The notes beneath the pieces were generated by a model. That model had not been told where the DNA came from and did no database searches. It worked only from the letters and a program-made list of their open reading frames with translations. From Planctomycetales bacterium (GTDB taxonomy: Bacteria; Planctomycetota; Planctomycetia; Planctomycetales; Planctomycetaceae), in NCBI GenBank assembly GCA_028285345.1, contig JANQPT010000041.1, positions 124,001-188,000 on the forward strand: a stretch of 64,000 nt of DNA. The letters run 5' to 3'. This document shows positions 9,213 to 19,326 of this stretch, in pieces. The position numbers were made by a program, and so were the translations under genes. Numbering within the stretch: the first letter of the stretch is position 1; each line of letters begins with the position of its first letter.

Positions 9213-9845
9213 TTACAGTCGCGTGTAATAATACGCTTCTAAGTAATGTGGCTGCGCATCCTCAGCGCCATGTTCGAACTCCGCCTTTCGCACCAATCCG
9301 CCAATTCGCAAGCGACAACCCCCCTCGAACTTGGTGCCGGCAGGCGTGGCAATCAGACAACTCCGACCGTTCATTTCCCGCTCGTCGAACATCTCAAACA
9401 ATTCGAAATGGTCGTAGATTGGCTGAAGCATATACATCGTAGAGTTCCCAGTTGTAATCGGAATCGTGATCATCCCTTGAAAGCGGGTTTTGTCGCTCAA
9501 ATAGCGGGTGTACCCGGAAACGATCAGAGACGTGCCGACTGTCGGATCCGTTCCAACTTGAGAGGGAACCGTAGAATTCGGCTTCTGCTCGTCAAAACGA
9601 CTCAGCAGATCGGGTTCGAGCAGCTCGGCAATACTTGAGTGCCTGCTCTTTACGAGATCACTCACCGCCATCTCCAGATACAGAAACGCAACGTACTCAC
9701 TAGCGACAACGCTAGCAGCTTTTTTCAGCTCCGCGGAAGAGACAACCCGATCACCCGCCTTGGTGAACAGATTGTAGAATCTTCCGCCGTTGTCGAGGTC
9801 CTGCTCCAACTCCTGAAACGTCCGGTACGGATTGATTTCTTGCAT
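9213..9845 (-). CDS. Hypothetical protein
   Basis: A 210-residue soluble protein that I do not recognise. GAAGG lies nine bases before its ATG, supporting the start. The first 90 residues look helical (ELEQDLDNGG; AELKKAASVVASEYVAF), and the last 90 look like beta strands (SLIVSGYTRYL; GMITIPITTG; GTKFEGGCRLRIGGLV), ending in a tyrosine-rich tail (YLEAYYYTRL). No signal peptide, membrane segment or catalytic motif is visible. Its base composition looks somewhat less GC-rich than neighbouring genes. It stands alone between two gaps of about 120 and 230 bases. Confidence 0.65.
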   Translation of the reverse strand: MQEINPYRTFQELEQDLDNGGRFYNLFTKAGDRVVSSAELKKAASVVASEYVAFLYLEMAVSDLVKSRHSSIAELLEPDLLSRFDEQKPNSTVPSQVGTDPTVGTSLIVSGYTRYLSDKTRFQGMITIPITTGNSTMYMLQPIYDHFELFEMFDEREMNGRSCLIATPAGTKFEGGCRLRIGGLVRKAEFEHGAEDAQPHYLEAYYYTRL

Positions 9846-10074
9846 GGCTAGGCGCCTTCTCGTTTCAAAGCTACGGTCTGCCTCATCATTTCAACCAACG
9901 CCGAAAACAGGTAAATGGATCAATGATTCGTCCAATTAATCCCTTGGCATACCGAGAATCTCGCGGGCGATCACATGACCGTTGAATGCTCTCGGCAGTC
10001 ATTGTCGCCGAGTGGAGAGTACAGCGTCCCTCTTTGTTCACCCGCAAGCAGCAAACGGTTGAGCATCGGCGGGA

Positions 10075-11502
10075 TCAATACAACCCTGCAATCGGCCTGC
10101 CTTCGCTGATCGCAAACGGGCGGCCGAGGCCGTCGTGATAATGCGCGGCGGGGTCAATTCCTAGTGCCGAGAACATTGTGGCGGTGACGTCCCAGGGTCC
10201 GATTTTTTGCAAGGCGGGATAAGCCGCGATCGCATCGGACGCGCCGTAAACCGCTCCCGGCCGCACTCCCGCTCCCGCCATCACGATCGAATAGACCGAC
10301 GCCCAGTGCTTGCGGCCCGGGCTCTCGCCGGCGAAACCCTTCTCCAAGGCGATTCGCGGCGCGCGGCCGAATTCGCCCATGCAGACGACCAGCGTCGTCT
10401 CCAACAGTCCGCGAGTCTCCAGGTCCTCCAGCAGGGCCGAGAATCCCAAGTCGAAGCGCGGCATCAGGTGGTTCTTCATCGCCGTAAAGATGTCGTTGTG
10501 TGTATCCCAGCCGTAGAAGTCGGTCTCGCCAGGTTTCACGTCTTGTCCCCGCGCGTTGTGATTGAAGAAGACCGTGATCCAGGGAACGTCCGCTTCGACC
10601 AGCCGCCGTGCGAGCAGACAAGCCTGTCCGGCACGATTGCGTCCGTAACGGTCCCGCAGCTTGTCATCTTCTTGAGAGAGGTCGAACGCATCGCGGCAGC
10701 GGGGAGAGGCCAGCATCCGATACGCCTGGTTATACAAACTGTCAATCTCACCCAGATTGCGATTGCTGCCGAGCTGACGGGTCGCATCATCAATGCTCTG
10801 TAGCAGCGATCGCCGCGCGTCCAACCGCACGGTGGGCAATCCGGGCTGACTTGAGAGGCCCGGCATGCCAACGGCGCGGCGGTTGACGTCGCCCAACACG
10901 AGGGGGTCGAAATCGCGGCCGAGCAACCCACCGTTTTGTCCCGGCCCGGCAATTAGCGGGACAAACGCAGGTCCGTTGATGTGGACCGCGGAGTAGGGAA
11001 ATTGCGATGTCGGTCGCACACGATGAAGCACCGCGCCGTGAGCCGGAAAGTCATTCGGCGTCGGCGGCGGATTGGAAGATTTGCGCGTGTGAAAACGCCC
11101 GGTCAATGACAGATACGTCGCCGATCCATGATCCAAATCGTCGTGCGACAGGCTCCGCAGAATCGTGTAGCGATCGGCGAGTTTGGCGAGCCGTGGGAAA
11201 TGTTCGGAGACCAGTGTCCCCGGCACGGGTGTGCGGGCAGCGGCAAATTCGCCGCGAATCTCCGCCGGCGCTTGCGGTTTGGGATCCCAGGTTTCGAGCT
11301 GACTCTGCCCGCCGTTGGCATAGACGACGATGACCGACTTGGCGCGGCCGAACCCCGGAATATCAGCATCTGTCGGAGCCGCCGTGAGCGGCTTGCCGAG
11401 GACGAACGGCGACAACAGCCCGCCGAAGCCGCAAATTCGGAGCAGTTCGCGGCGGCTAGAAGTAGATTTGCGAGTCCGGTCTTCAGTGATTATGCGGAGC
11501 AC
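10075..11502 (-). CDS. DUF1501 family secreted protein
   Basis: A 475-residue member of the DUF1501 family, abundant in planctomycetes and related in fold to the alkaline phosphatase/sulfatase superfamily. It has a Tat-like signal (SSRREL followed by a hydrophobic stretch) within the first 40 residues. Diagnostic stretches are SVIVVYANGGQSQLETWDPK near residue 60, ILRSLSHDDLDHGSATYL near 120, and the metal-site region VVCMGEFGRAPRI near 380. Family members usually sit beside DUF1549/DUF1553 cytochrome-type genes in planctomycetes, but no such partner is present here. The start is a GTG with a weak ribosome binding site. Enzymatic activity of the family is not established. Confidence 0.9.
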   Translation of the reverse strand: MLRIITEDRTRKSTSSRRELLRICGFGGLLSPFVLGKPLTAAPTDADIPGFGRAKSVIVVYANGGQSQLETWDPKPQAPAEIRGEFAAARTPVPGTLVSEHFPRLAKLADRYTILRSLSHDDLDHGSATYLSLTGRFHTRKSSNPPPTPNDFPAHGAVLHRVRPTSQFPYSAVHINGPAFVPLIAGPGQNGGLLGRDFDPLVLGDVNRRAVGMPGLSSQPGLPTVRLDARRSLLQSIDDATRQLGSNRNLGEIDSLYNQAYRMLASPRCRDAFDLSQEDDKLRDRYGRNRAGQACLLARRLVEADVPWITVFFNHNARGQDVKPGETDFYGWDTHNDIFTAMKNHLMPRFDLGFSALLEDLETRGLLETTLVVCMGEFGRAPRIALEKGFAGESPGRKHWASVYSIVMAGAGVRPGAVYGASDAIAAYPALQKIGPWDVTATMFSALGIDPAAHYHDGLGRPFAISEGRPIAGLY

Positions 11503-11547
11503 AGAGGTCTAAAGTTCGGTTCAATGTTGTCAATGTCAGCACTTGGC

Positions 11548-11790
11548 CTAACTGATCGCGCGGAGGACCAGATAGGGAACGAGGTTGAGCAGGAAGATTC
11601 CGATCTTGAACAATGCCATCGTGGCATAGTGGATTGTATCAAACGTCTCCACCGAAATCTTGAACATCCGGCCGTGAAACTGATACATCCAGTCGTGAGC
11701 CAACCAAAAGAAGAGGAACCACCAAGCGCTAATGCCCATATTGACCAAAGCACACCAGCCCAAGAATTCACGTAGTAAATCGATGCCCAT
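11548..11790 (-). CDS. DUF6868 family small membrane protein
   Basis: An 80-residue protein with two hydrophobic segments: about residues 10-31 (CALVNMGISAWWFLFFWLAH) and 55-76 (ATMALFKIGIFLLNLVPYL). The pattern GWxxLxN, then a Trp-rich helix, then DWMYQFHGRMF resembles the DUF6868 family of small inner-membrane proteins of unknown function. It lies between the DUF1501 and nitrilase genes on the same strand with short gaps, so it may share their transcript. The ATG start has only a weak ribosome binding site. Confidence 0.75.
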   Translation of the reverse strand: MGIDLLREFLGWCALVNMGISAWWFLFFWLAHDWMYQFHGRMFKISVETFDTIHYATMALFKIGIFLLNLVPYLVLRAIS

Positions 11791-11851
11791 TGGTTGGTAT
11801 CCGTGAAATCGATATTAAACGGCCACACGGTCACGACGAACAAACAGTGCT

Positions 11852-12643
11852 CTACGGCGCACTCCGACAACGTCCAGCAAGAAAGCCGGTTGCGGCGGAT
11901 AGATCAATATCCGCAATCAATAATCCCTCCTCGCCATACGGTTGGTAGCAGAGGAGCGTGCCGTCGGGGCGGACGACGGCTGACGTGGTCGGTGAGCCGG
12001 GACTGGCATAATTGACCGTTGCAAAGTAGCAGGTATTTTCGGCAGCACGGCATAAGGCCGCCTTCTCGTGAAACGAATTCGCGGGGTCGGCAAAACCCGT
12101 TGGCCGATAGGAGTCAGGCTCCGCTTCATGCAAATGCGGGTGAAACACGATCTGTGCACCCCGCTTGGCAGCCCAGCGGACGGTTTCCGGATACCGCCAG
12201 CCTTCGTGGCAGATCGCAATTCCGAACGTCAACGGGCCGGCTTTAAAGATGCAACGTTCGGAGCCAGGTGTATAGAGACCTTCTTCCGAAGGGTCGATTT
12301 GGACTTTGTCCTGAAAGCCGGCGATTGATCCGTCTTCCTGGATCACCAATGCGGTGGCCAGCAGTCCGTCGTCGACAATGCGCTCCGTGGCGAGCACCAC
12401 TGCAAGTTTTGCTTTCGCCGCCTCTTGGGCGATCTCCGCCCAAGCACGGCTGAGAAACTGGCCGTCGGGAGGCGGAACAGATTTGCCGAGTCCCCGATAG
12501 CCCGGAACGTAACATTCCGGAAAGCAGATCAGACGCGCACCTCTTTGCGAGGCGTCGGCAATCGCCTGCTTGACCTGCGCAACAGACTCGTCAGGAGTTT
12601 CCGGAAACCTGAGATTTGCGAGCGCGATTCGGAACGGATTCAC
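11852..12643 (-). CDS. Carbon-nitrogen hydrolase (nitrilase superfamily)
   Basis: A 263-residue amidase of the nitrilase superfamily, which hydrolyses amides, ureides or nitriles with a Glu-Lys-Cys triad. The Glu lies in LICFPECYVPGY near residue 43, the Lys in FQDKVQ near residue 110, and the nucleophilic Cys in FGIAICHEGWRYPE near residue 147. Length is normal for the family. It starts with GTG at 12643; GAAGGAAG lies just upstream. The order GTG gene, small membrane protein, DUF1501 on one strand suggests a shared transcript, but nothing identifies the substrate. Confidence 0.9.
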   Translation of the reverse strand: MNPFRIALANLRFPETPDESVAQVKQAIADASQRGARLICFPECYVPGYRGLGKSVPPPDGQFLSRAWAEIAQEAAKAKLAVVLATERIVDDGLLATALVIQEDGSIAGFQDKVQIDPSEEGLYTPGSERCIFKAGPLTFGIAICHEGWRYPETVRWAAKRGAQIVFHPHLHEAEPDSYRPTGFADPANSFHEKAALCRAAENTCYFATVNYASPGSPTTSAVVRPDGTLLCYQPYGEEGLLIADIDLSAATGFLAGRCRSAP

Positions 12644-12688
12644 GATCTTCCTTCTTTGGCAGTCGCTGAATCATGCGGTAAGCGGCCG

Positions 12689-13981
12689 TTACACGATTTC
12701 CGGCAACTCAAACCCCTTGCGGTGTTCGCGGCCAAGGTACTTGTTGGCTTCGCGATCGTCGAACGTCTCCGTCTTGGCGTCGAAGCGGAGCTTTTTACCG
12801 GTTCGCCAGGAGATATTGCCGGCGTGGCACATGACCGTGCTCACATGGCCGGAGTAAATCTCCTGATTGAGAGTTTCCCGCTTGCGGCTGCGGACCGCGT
12901 CGAGGAAATTGCGGATGTGGGCTCGTTGGCCGATGTCGCTTTGGCCTTCGCGGACGACTTTGCCGTCGGCGTCGTACGCTTTCCATCCGCGGTTCGTAAT
13001 CAGCACCCAGCCGTTTTCGCCGTAGACGGCGGCTCCTTCGGTGGCGCCGAACAGCTTCGGTTTTGACCAGAGCCGCATTTCGTATTGCAGCACTTTGCCC
13101 GGGTACTCGTAGCTGACCAGCATCGTATCGGGCCACTGTTGATCGTCGTTGAAAAACAGCATTCCGCCGGCGCAGTTAATCGTCTGCGGCATCCCCTCCA
13201 GCCCCATCACGTGGCGGCAATAGTCGATGCGGTGCACGCCGTCATTCCCCAAGTCGCCGGTGCCGTAGTCAAACAGCCACCGCCAGGCACTCCCCACCAC
13301 AGACGGATTGAAGGGCCGTTCCGGCGCCGGTCCCTGCCAGATGTGGTAATCCAAACCTCGGGGCGGTTTGCCGTCGGGCGCGAGATGGACCGTTCCATTG
13401 CGGCTGGTCTCCCACGCCTTACCATAAATCACCTTGCCCAGCGCACCGCCGCGAACGTACTCAACCGCTTCGCGGAGAAACGGCGCGCTGCGGATTTGCG
13501 TTCCCATCTGCACCATCCGCTGTTTCTTACGCGCGGCGGCAACCGCCGTCTTGCCTTCAAGAATGTTATGGCTCGCCGGCTTCTCGACGTAAACGTCTTT
13601 GCCCGCCAGACAACCCTCGATGGTCAGCATCGCATGCCAATGGTCGGGAGTTGCCACCATGAACGCGTCAATCGAATCGTCATCCAACAGCGTGCGGTAG
13701 TCGTTGACAAGTTTCGGTTTCTTACCGGTTTTTTGCTCCATTTCGGCGCCGCGCTGCATGCGGACTGATTCGCGCACGTCGCAAATATGTGTCACCTCGC
13801 AATCCTGTTCGGCGGCAAAGCTGTTCATCACCGAATTGCCCCTCCCGCGAACTCCGATGCAAGCGACGCTGATTTTGTCATTGGCGGCGAACGCCCTGCC
13901 CGGAAGCCCCGCGCCCAGACTCAAACCGAGGCCAACAGCGGCGGACTGTTCCAGGAAACGGCGGCGAGTGGAACCTGACAT
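12689..13981 (-). CDS. Tat-exported Gfo/Idh/MocA family oxidoreductase
   Basis: A 430-residue NAD(P)-dependent sugar-type dehydrogenase carrying a twin-arginine signal (STRRRFLEQSAAVGLGLSLG) and an AFA cleavage site near residue 32. The nucleotide motif is degenerate but recognisable (VACIGVRGRGNS), followed by MVATPDHWHAM and VYVEKPASHNILEGK, where the EKP lysine is catalytic. The C-terminal domain has the planctomycete pattern WRWLFDYGTGDLGNDGVHRID. An ideal AGGAGG lies seven bases before the ATG. Planctomycetes have many such exported oxidoreductases; they are thought to act on sugars in the periplasm with a cofactor folded in before export. The substrate is unknown. Confidence 0.92.
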   Translation of the reverse strand: MSGSTRRRFLEQSAAVGLGLSLGAGLPGRAFAANDKISVACIGVRGRGNSVMNSFAAEQDCEVTHICDVRESVRMQRGAEMEQKTGKKPKLVNDYRTLLDDDSIDAFMVATPDHWHAMLTIEGCLAGKDVYVEKPASHNILEGKTAVAAARKKQRMVQMGTQIRSAPFLREAVEYVRGGALGKVIYGKAWETSRNGTVHLAPDGKPPRGLDYHIWQGPAPERPFNPSVVGSAWRWLFDYGTGDLGNDGVHRIDYCRHVMGLEGMPQTINCAGGMLFFNDDQQWPDTMLVSYEYPGKVLQYEMRLWSKPKLFGATEGAAVYGENGWVLITNRGWKAYDADGKVVREGQSDIGQRAHIRNFLDAVRSRKRETLNQEIYSGHVSTVMCHAGNISWRTGKKLRFDAKTETFDDREANKYLGREHRKGFELPEIV

Positions 13982-14071
13982 GCGAGAACCTCCTGTGCGA
14001 CGTGACTGGTAATGGAGAAGCGCCTGGCTCAGTTCGGAGAAGCGAACCGACGCGATGTCTGCGGTCAGTTT

Positions 14072-15649
14072 TCATCGGATTACGTCGTCAGGATGATCGG
14101 TGGCGCCCATTTCCGCAAGTTTGCCATCGATCAGACGACAATACCTCCGGGACATCCCGGCCATGCCCCATGCTAAAAACATAATCGCGAAGACGTGCAC
14201 CGCCATGATGTAATAGGGAGGATAGTAGTCGGCCGGATGCTGAATCAGCTGGACGTATGTCGCAACGGGACTCAGGCTGCTCAGTTCGGGAGATTCGGCG
14301 ACATGTCCGACGACGAGAGGGACGACTGAAATGGTCAGCAAAACGAAGAATACGACCATCACCGCGGCAATCGAATTCCCCGTGGCAACTGCCGCGACTT
14401 GATGCAGCAGCCCGTAACATGTGCACAACAATAAACTCAGTGCGGCTGCGATCAGAAGCGCCGGCCATTGGAGCGACTTCAGGAACTGCGGTTGCAAGAC
14501 CACGATGGCGGTTGCGGCGGCGATCCCCAGCGCGGCGCCGAGGAACCAACCGGAAATGTTCGTCAACCAGCTCAGCGTACGCTCGCCGACTAATAAGTCC
14601 CAGACCTTGCGCCGCTTTCCGCGCAGCCGCCAAATCCAACTTTGATACGACTCGCGGCTGGGAGCCGCAGTGCCGATACAGATGAGCACGAACAGCGCCA
14701 AGCCTGCAAAGAAACCGATGAGATACGGCGTGAGATTCGGCACCGCCAGCAACAAGTCGAACGTCGCGGCGATCAGCAGAAATAGAACTGCTGCCAGCAT
14801 GCCAAACGCCATCGGTTTGCTGACTGCGGTGTCGAGCTCGTGCGTCAGCCGGCGGGACATCACCTTGAGCAAAAACGTCGCAAACAGGCATTGCATGATC
14901 GGAGTGAGCAACAAGTAGGGAATCCTGATGCCGAAAAATGGAAACCCGACCGACCAGGCAACGCTGCCGGTCGGATCGTTCGATGACACGATGCTTGTGA
15001 TGGCCGGGATCGGAGTCAGCAGGCCGAATAGTGCACCACCATACGGACTTCCCAGCCCACTGAGTGCCGCGCCGGCGATGAATACAAATCCGACAGCAAC
15101 GACGGCACCAACGGCTCCGGATTGATTGGCCGTTTGTTTTTTCTCAATGACTTTGAGCGGATGCTGCAACCCCAAACAGGCCATCATGAATGTGCTGGTT
15201 AGCAAATTCAGATACAACAGCAGCGCCACTGAAAAATCGAATCCGCCCATGCCCCAGCAGATGCTGATCACCGGCACGGTGATAATGATCAAGATGTAGC
15301 AAATCACCGGTTCCCCGATCGCCTTGCCGACCAGGATTTGCCGGGGGCTGAGACCCGTGATCCGCTGAAAGTCGAGAGTCTGTTTTTTGACTTCGGCATC
15401 CATCGAACCGTAAGTTGTCGCACACGCGGCGAGTGAACAGCCGAGCAATTGCAGGCCGACGAGTACGATGAAGTAATTTCGCAACCAGAGCGGCCCGCCC
15501 AGATCGGCCCGGTAAAAGTGAAAGCAGACCAAGCCGATCAGAATCAGAAACCAGGCGATGCCGACTTGTGCGTAGATGCCCTGCTTGCGGTAACGAACCC
15601 GTCCCGCCTTGACGACCAGCGGGTGATCCCAAATGTCGAGCGTCTTCAT
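14072..15649 (-). CDS. ABC-2 type transporter permease
   Basis: A 525-residue polytopic membrane protein with about twelve hydrophobic segments, starting at residue 29 (VGIAWFLILIGLVCFHFY). The first 230 residues contain the ABC-2 signature layout: paired N-terminal helices, the cytoplasmic stretch KQTLDFQRITGLSPRQILVG that resembles a coupling helix, then IGEPVICYILIIITVPVIS. It lies 42 bases behind the ATPase gene on the same strand, and the two together make a complete exporter. The double-length permease is common among planctomycete ABC-2 systems of gliding-motility or Nos-like type. The cargo is unknown. GGAG lies eight bases before the ATG. Confidence 0.83.
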   Translation of the reverse strand: MKTLDIWDHPLVVKAGRVRYRKQGIYAQVGIAWFLILIGLVCFHFYRADLGGPLWLRNYFIVLVGLQLLGCSLAACATTYGSMDAEVKKQTLDFQRITGLSPRQILVGKAIGEPVICYILIIITVPVISICWGMGGFDFSVALLLYLNLLTSTFMMACLGLQHPLKVIEKKQTANQSGAVGAVVAVGFVFIAGAALSGLGSPYGGALFGLLTPIPAITSIVSSNDPTGSVAWSVGFPFFGIRIPYLLLTPIMQCLFATFLLKVMSRRLTHELDTAVSKPMAFGMLAAVLFLLIAATFDLLLAVPNLTPYLIGFFAGLALFVLICIGTAAPSRESYQSWIWRLRGKRRKVWDLLVGERTLSWLTNISGWFLGAALGIAAATAIVVLQPQFLKSLQWPALLIAAALSLLLCTCYGLLHQVAAVATGNSIAAVMVVFFVLLTISVVPLVVGHVAESPELSSLSPVATYVQLIQHPADYYPPYYIMAVHVFAIMFLAWGMAGMSRRYCRLIDGKLAEMGATDHPDDVIR

Positions 15650-15691
15650 CGATTCTGCTCCAATCGACTCGCGGTTAGCGGCACAACCCGC

Positions 15692-16618
<927 letters not shown>

Positions 16619-16759
16619 CGCTGTCCGCCGCGAGCATTGATCATCGTTGTCAATCGGATTTGAGTATAACCTCGCAACCTGCGATAAGCGAATTCATGCA
16701 AGCAGATGTCCGTTCGAACCCAAATCGGCGCGCGTTTCGCACTCTTTTGTCAAATCCAG

Positions 16760-16788
16760 TTTTCAAAGCAGATCACATTGCCTATGAT
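16760..16788 (+). promoter_or_regulatory. Possible sigma-70 promoter for the 16857 gene
   Basis: TTTTCA at 16760-16765 and TATGAT at 16783-16788 are separated by 17 bases. The -10 box matches five of six consensus bases and the -35 four of six. The transcript would begin about 60 bases before the ATG at 16857. Planctomycete promoters are poorly characterised, so this is only a candidate. Confidence 0.35.
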
Positions 16789-16856
16789 AGATCGCCCCTC
16801 AACCAAGACGCGCGGAAACCATCGATGCAACCGTTCTAGGTTATGAGGAGTTGGAC

Positions 16857-17849
16857 ATGCTCATTCGCGCAAATCTTGGTGACGCCTGCAAAACGTATCG
16901 CTTTGAGGGAAGCGTCTCGGCCTGGGCGATTCAGTACTCCGTCGGGATTGGCGGGGTCAATCACAACGAAGATGTGTTGGTCATCCAGCAACTGCTGAAT
17001 CTGATCTCCCCGGCGGACGGCGGACCGGTGGTGCCGCTTGCGGAAGATGGCTGGATTGGGCCAAAGACTAACGAGGCGATTCTGGCGTTTCAAAAGTTCC
17101 AAAAAACGGCCAGCGACGGCCGGGTCGATCCGCACGGGCCAACGCTGAAGCGGATGAACGAAATTCCCAAGCAGCGTCTGGCCCAGCGCAATGCTTTACG
17201 GTTGGCTCGGACGGTGCGTTCGATGTCGGATCTCAGGGCGATGGCCAAGAAAGGGCTCTCTACAATTGAACGTGCCCGGGATTACCTCTTTTCCGACGGA
17301 GGTTACGGCGGCTCCAAGAAGGCTTACGAATTGGCCGATTTGCACTTCAAGTTTGACAACCAAAGCCGGCAAGCGACGCTGTCGGACTTGTCGTCGATTC
17401 GCACGACACTTCATCGTGTGCGGACCGTGTTGCGGCGGCGTCCCACATCCTCGACCGGGGGCGATTCATTCGGTATTTCGATCTTTACGATCGATCCGCT
17501 GGGCAAACCGTATTCCGCGTACGCCCCACGACAAGCCAACGACCACCGGCGGCCGATTCCTGAGGTTCACTCGGGCCGCGTTTATCTGGCGCGGGGACTC
17601 GACAAGCGGGTTCCCGATCACTTCACCCACATTCTGTTGCATGAGTTGTTCCACTTCGTCGATACCGAATCCAAAGAACATCGCATCAACGATCACGGCT
17701 ACCGCGACGGGGCCATGAAGCTGCCGCACGAGAAGCGAATGCACAACGCCGACAATTACGCGCTGTTTGCGTCACACGTGCATTTTGGCCGCTCACGGCT
17801 GATTGCCAGCCAACCGTCGTTGCGGCCGCACATCCCACAGCATCTGTGA
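16857..17849 (+). CDS. Peptidoglycan-binding-like domain fused to M35-like zinc protease domain
   Basis: A 330-residue protein with two recognisable parts. Residues about 18-105 look like a peptidoglycan-binding-type three-helix repeat (NEDVLVIQQLLNL; DGWIGPKTNEAILAFQKFQ). The C-terminal 130 residues have HELFH near residue 265 (two His zinc ligands and catalytic Glu), then NADNYALFA near residue 300, where the Asp would be the third ligand as in aspzincins (peptidase family M35, lysine-specific metallo-endopeptidase-like). No signal peptide is visible, so export route is unclear. ATG 16857 is chosen over TTG 16851 because GAGGAG ends exactly at 16850, six bases before the ATG. A cell-wall or secreted protease is inferred, not shown. 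Confidence 0.72.
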   Translation: MLIRANLGDACKTYRFEGSVSAWAIQYSVGIGGVNHNEDVLVIQQLLNLISPADGGPVVPLAEDGWIGPKTNEAILAFQKFQKTASDGRVDPHGPTLKRMNEIPKQRLAQRNALRLARTVRSMSDLRAMAKKGLSTIERARDYLFSDGGYGGSKKAYELADLHFKFDNQSRQATLSDLSSIRTTLHRVRTVLRRRPTSSTGGDSFGISIFTIDPLGKPYSAYAPRQANDHRRPIPEVHSGRVYLARGLDKRVPDHFTHILLHELFHFVDTESKEHRINDHGYRDGAMKLPHEKRMHNADNYALFASHVHFGRSRLIASQPSLRPHIPQHL

Positions 17850-18033
17850 TCCGGACCCGCTCGGTAGACTCCGTACTCGAGGAGCCTTGAATTGAATTGG
17901 CCGGACCTTATAGTTCGTTGATAGAGGCAAACAAGGCCTTGCGTCATTTTTGCGATCCAGACGCCTCTCGATTTGCCGTGACCCTCTTGGCGTTTCCGAA
18001 CCCCTGCCTATGTGCATGAAAGCGAGAAATCAT

Positions 18034-19092
18034 ATGCCGCGTCTGCTGCAGTTGTTGGTGTTGATGTCGATGGCAGCGCTGGTCGTTTCGTGCGGTCCGA
18101 GAACAAGTTCGCGTCCGCCCCAGTCGTCGTTGGTTGGCAAGCCGGCGCCTTCAGTCAATTTGGAGTTATTGGGCGGAGGAGATCTTGATCTCGCCAAACA
18201 CAAGGGCAAGGACATCGTGATCCTTGATTTTTGGGCCACCTGGTGCGGACCCTGTGTCGCCGCAATGCCGGTTGTCGAACAAGTTGCCGCGGAGTATCGT
18301 TCCCGCGGCGTCGTCCTCTACGCCGTGAATCAAAGAGAAGACGCCAGGACAATTCGCAGTTTTCTGAAGGACCAGGGGATCAATGTGAATGTCGCGCTCG
18401 ACAGCAACGGCAGTGTGGGCGACACGTATGGTGTCCAAGGCATCCCCACGATGGTGATCATCGATAAGGGAGGCGTTGTCCGGGACGTGCACATCGGATT
18501 CAACCCGGATTTGGAGAACGAGCTTCGCGAACAGCTCGACGCAATTCTGGCCAGCCCCGGTTCCGCCGAATCGGAGACTGCACAGTTGGAGGATGGCCGG
18601 TCTCCCTTCGAGCGAGAACGTTCACAATTGGTGGGGCAAGCCGCGCCGGCAGTGAACTTGAAGCTTCTGAATGGCAACGATTTCGACCTCGCCGATCATG
18701 CAGGCAAAGAGGTGGTGATTCTCGATTTTTGGGCCACTTGGTGCGGTCCTTGTGTCGCGGCAATGCCAATTTTGGAGCAGGTCGCCGAGGAGTACAAATC
18801 CAAGGGAGTTGTCCTCTATTCCGTCAATCAGCAGGAAGACGCGAAAACGATCCGCGACTTTTTGGATGAGGAAGGACTCAAGGTGAATGTGGCCCTCGAC
18901 AGTGACGGAGAAGTGGGCGAGGCGTACGGCGTTGAAGGAATCCCCACGATGGTCATCATCGACAAACAAGGCATCGTCCGGGACGTGCACGTTGGATTGA
19001 GCCCCGGTTTGGAGAATGAGCTTCACAAACAACTGGATGAGGTTTTGAAGAATCCCTCTTCGTCAAAACCAGACGAAACGCAGCCACAGTGA
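18034..19092 (+). CDS. Lipoprotein with two tandem TlpA-like thioredoxin domains
   Basis: A 352-residue lipoprotein: a hydrophobic leader ends in ALVVSC, a lipobox with Cys near residue 20. Two TlpA/ResA-type thioredoxin domains follow, each with ILDFWATWCGPCVAAMP (active Cys pairs near residues 73 and 237) and each with the cis-proline motif GIPTMVIID. The two halves are so alike in protein and DNA that they look like a recent internal duplication of about 490 bases. Such domains reduce periplasmic disulfides, as in cytochrome c assembly. The frame is open further upstream, but the ATG at 18034 begins the signal peptide. It precedes a VKOR-DsbA gene by 234 bases. Confidence 0.9.
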   Translation: MPRLLQLLVLMSMAALVVSCGPRTSSRPPQSSLVGKPAPSVNLELLGGGDLDLAKHKGKDIVILDFWATWCGPCVAAMPVVEQVAAEYRSRGVVLYAVNQREDARTIRSFLKDQGINVNVALDSNGSVGDTYGVQGIPTMVIIDKGGVVRDVHIGFNPDLENELREQLDAILASPGSAESETAQLEDGRSPFERERSQLVGQAAPAVNLKLLNGNDFDLADHAGKEVVILDFWATWCGPCVAAMPILEQVAEEYKSKGVVLYSVNQQEDAKTIRDFLDEEGLKVNVALDSDGEVGEAYGVEGIPTMVIIDKQGIVRDVHVGLSPGLENELHKQLDEVLKNPSSSKPDETQPQ

Positions 19093-19225
19093 TGCAGCCG
19101 TACCGTTGCTCGTTGCCTCGAAATCGACACGACGACGTTTGATCGTCACTCGTACCGTAATCGACTCGCGTGTTGACTGGCGGCGGGCAACAGGCACTGT
19201 CGGATTTCCGCGGCGCGGCATGCAG

Positions 19226-19254
19226 TTGTAATCCAAATTCAAGACGGCTATATC
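19226..19254 (+). promoter_or_regulatory. Possible promoter for the VKOR-DsbA gene
   Basis: TTGTAA at 19226-19231 and TATATC at 19249-19254 are 17 bases apart, each matching four of six consensus bases. The distance to the start codon at 19327 is about 70 bases. The 234-base gap holds no other visible feature. Weak evidence. Confidence 0.28.
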
Positions 19255-19326
19255 TGAGGCGAGTCCGTTGGTCTTGCAAAGCCGCACGCGGCTGACCTGG
19301 TATTCACCACCGAGAGAGCGCACGCA

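Noticed and set aside
9950-10010. Minus-strand fragment reading AFNGHVIAREILGMPRD
   Set aside because: It looks like the end of a protein but a stop lies only four codons upstream, leaving 20 codons; too short to support a remnant.
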